Shown here: positions 5,189 through 5,444 of the stretch, piece by piece
Layout of the letters: the number at the start of each line of letters is the position of its first letter
How positions within the stretch are numbered: position 1 is the first letter of the stretch
Source: a bacterium
Lineage (GTDB): Bacteria; Bacillota_I; Bacilli_A; RF39; UBA660
NCBI GenBank assembly: GCA_029012525.1
Contig: JAQXMG010000055.1
Location: forward strand, 1 to 5,444
Reading direction: 5' to 3'
DNA: 5,444 nt
Notes under the pieces: model-generated
Seen by the model: only the letters and a program-made list of their open reading frames with translations
Databases searched by the model: none
Told to the model about the DNA's origin: nothing
Program-made: the position numbers and the translations under genes

Positions 5189-5444
5189 TTGTGACTGAAA
5201 GACGAGAACCATAATACGTACTGCTGCCGCCATCGAAGCGGCTGTAGTAGAAAACACCAGCATTGCCAGAATCACTAAGGCCCCCACGAAGGAACCACGG
5301 ATAGCTAGAAAAAACGAAGTACGCGTCATCACCATACCAGTTTCCCGTCTCCATTAACGCATGTTGTAATCTTGCATTTGTATATGCACTTTCTGTTGTA
5401 TATACATTATAATATTTTGTATTTGGTAATGTTGTAAATTGAGA
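5181..5444 (-). CDS. C-terminal 87 residues of an unrecognised protein with a C-type-lectin/DGR-target-like end (runs off right edge)
   Basis: The frame is open from the right edge to TAA at 5181-5183, and the start lies outside the window. The visible part reads YYNVYTTESAYTNARLQHAL, then GNWYGDDAYFVFSSYPWFLR (34-53), then GGLSDSGNAGVFYYSRFDGG (54-73), ending STYYGSRLSVTIN. PWF-x-RGG followed by AGVF and a final aromatic/Ser-rich stretch before R-L resembles, from memory, the terminal domain of lectin-fold variable or surface proteins of gut Firmicutes (some with prepilin-type leaders). I cannot confirm this by search. Codon use changes sharply near residue 35: AT-rich before, Y-ended and adenine-poor after. 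It is transcribed towards rimP but has its own terminator-like hairpin at 4966-5011, so it is not part of the rimP operon. It is likely a secreted or displayed binding protein, but the function is unknown. Confidence 0.8.
   Translation of the reverse strand, partial: SQFTTLPNTKYYNVYTTESAYTNARLQHALMETGNWYGDDAYFVFSSYPWFLRGGLSDSGNAGVFYYSRFDGGSSTYYGSRLSVTIN
5199..5342 (-). other. Candidate DGR-like variable region (codons 35-82 of the visible protein)
   Basis: By hand count these 48 codons contain no A-ended codon. 42 end in C or T, and the other six are TGG, GCG, CCG, TGG, GGG and ACG. Residues that look conserved use adenine-free codons (CCG TGG TTC, CGT GGG GGC, GCT GGT GTT TTC). The stretches between use NNY codons such as CTT AGT GAT TCT GGC AAT and TAC TAC AGC CGC TTC. 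Adenine-targeted mutagenesis of AAY codons from a template would leave this pattern. Horizontal acquisition of a GC-richer 3' cassette is the alternative. Confidence 0.4.

Overview
The window is about 25-30% G+C by eye and reads as a low-GC Bacillota chromosome, probably one of the reduced, host-associated Bacilli lineages. TGA is a genuine stop (infB ends in TGA) and tryptophan is encoded by TGG in infB and the 5444-end gene, so the standard bacterial code applies, not the Mycoplasma code. All recognisable genes lie on the minus strand. I cannot name a genus.

Positions 4884 down to 1 hold the conserved transcription/translation operon rimP-nusA-ylxR-infB-rbfA-truB. It starts at a good sigma-A type promoter (4857-4884) and a very short leader. 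The leader carries a GC-rich hairpin followed by a T-run just before the rimP ribosome binding site, which looks like an attenuator. rimP encodes only the N-terminal half of the usual protein. nusA, ylxR, infB and rbfA follow with overlaps or near-zero spacing, which suggests translational coupling. The genes ylxQ (L7Ae-like) and ylxP, found in the Bacillus subtilis version, are absent. Between rbfA and truB is a 183-base gap with two terminator-like hairpins and a 23-base tandem repeat. truB runs off the left edge. Together the products serve late 30S assembly (RimP, RbfA), initiation (IF2), elongation/termination (NusA), RNase P modulation (YlxR/RnpM) and tRNA pseudouridylation (TruB).

Positions 4885-5180 are noncoding. 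They hold an A/T palindrome upstream of the promoter, two mutually related long hairpins (4974-5011 and 5040-5078), the first with a minus-strand T-tract, and a perfect 16-base inverted repeat (5152-5188) that overlaps the stop codon of the next gene.

Positions 5181-5444 hold the 3' end of an unrelated minus-strand gene. Its last ~48 codons are compositionally foreign: by hand count about 49% G+C and 15% adenine on the coding strand, against 29% G+C and 45% adenine in the 34 codons before. No codon in that stretch ends in A, residues I take to be constant use adenine-free codons, and intervening residues use NNY codons. This is the pattern expected of the variable region of a diversity-generating retroelement (DGR) target with a C-type-lectin-like end. 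No reverse transcriptase or template repeat lies in the window, so this is a hypothesis, but it is the most interesting signal here.
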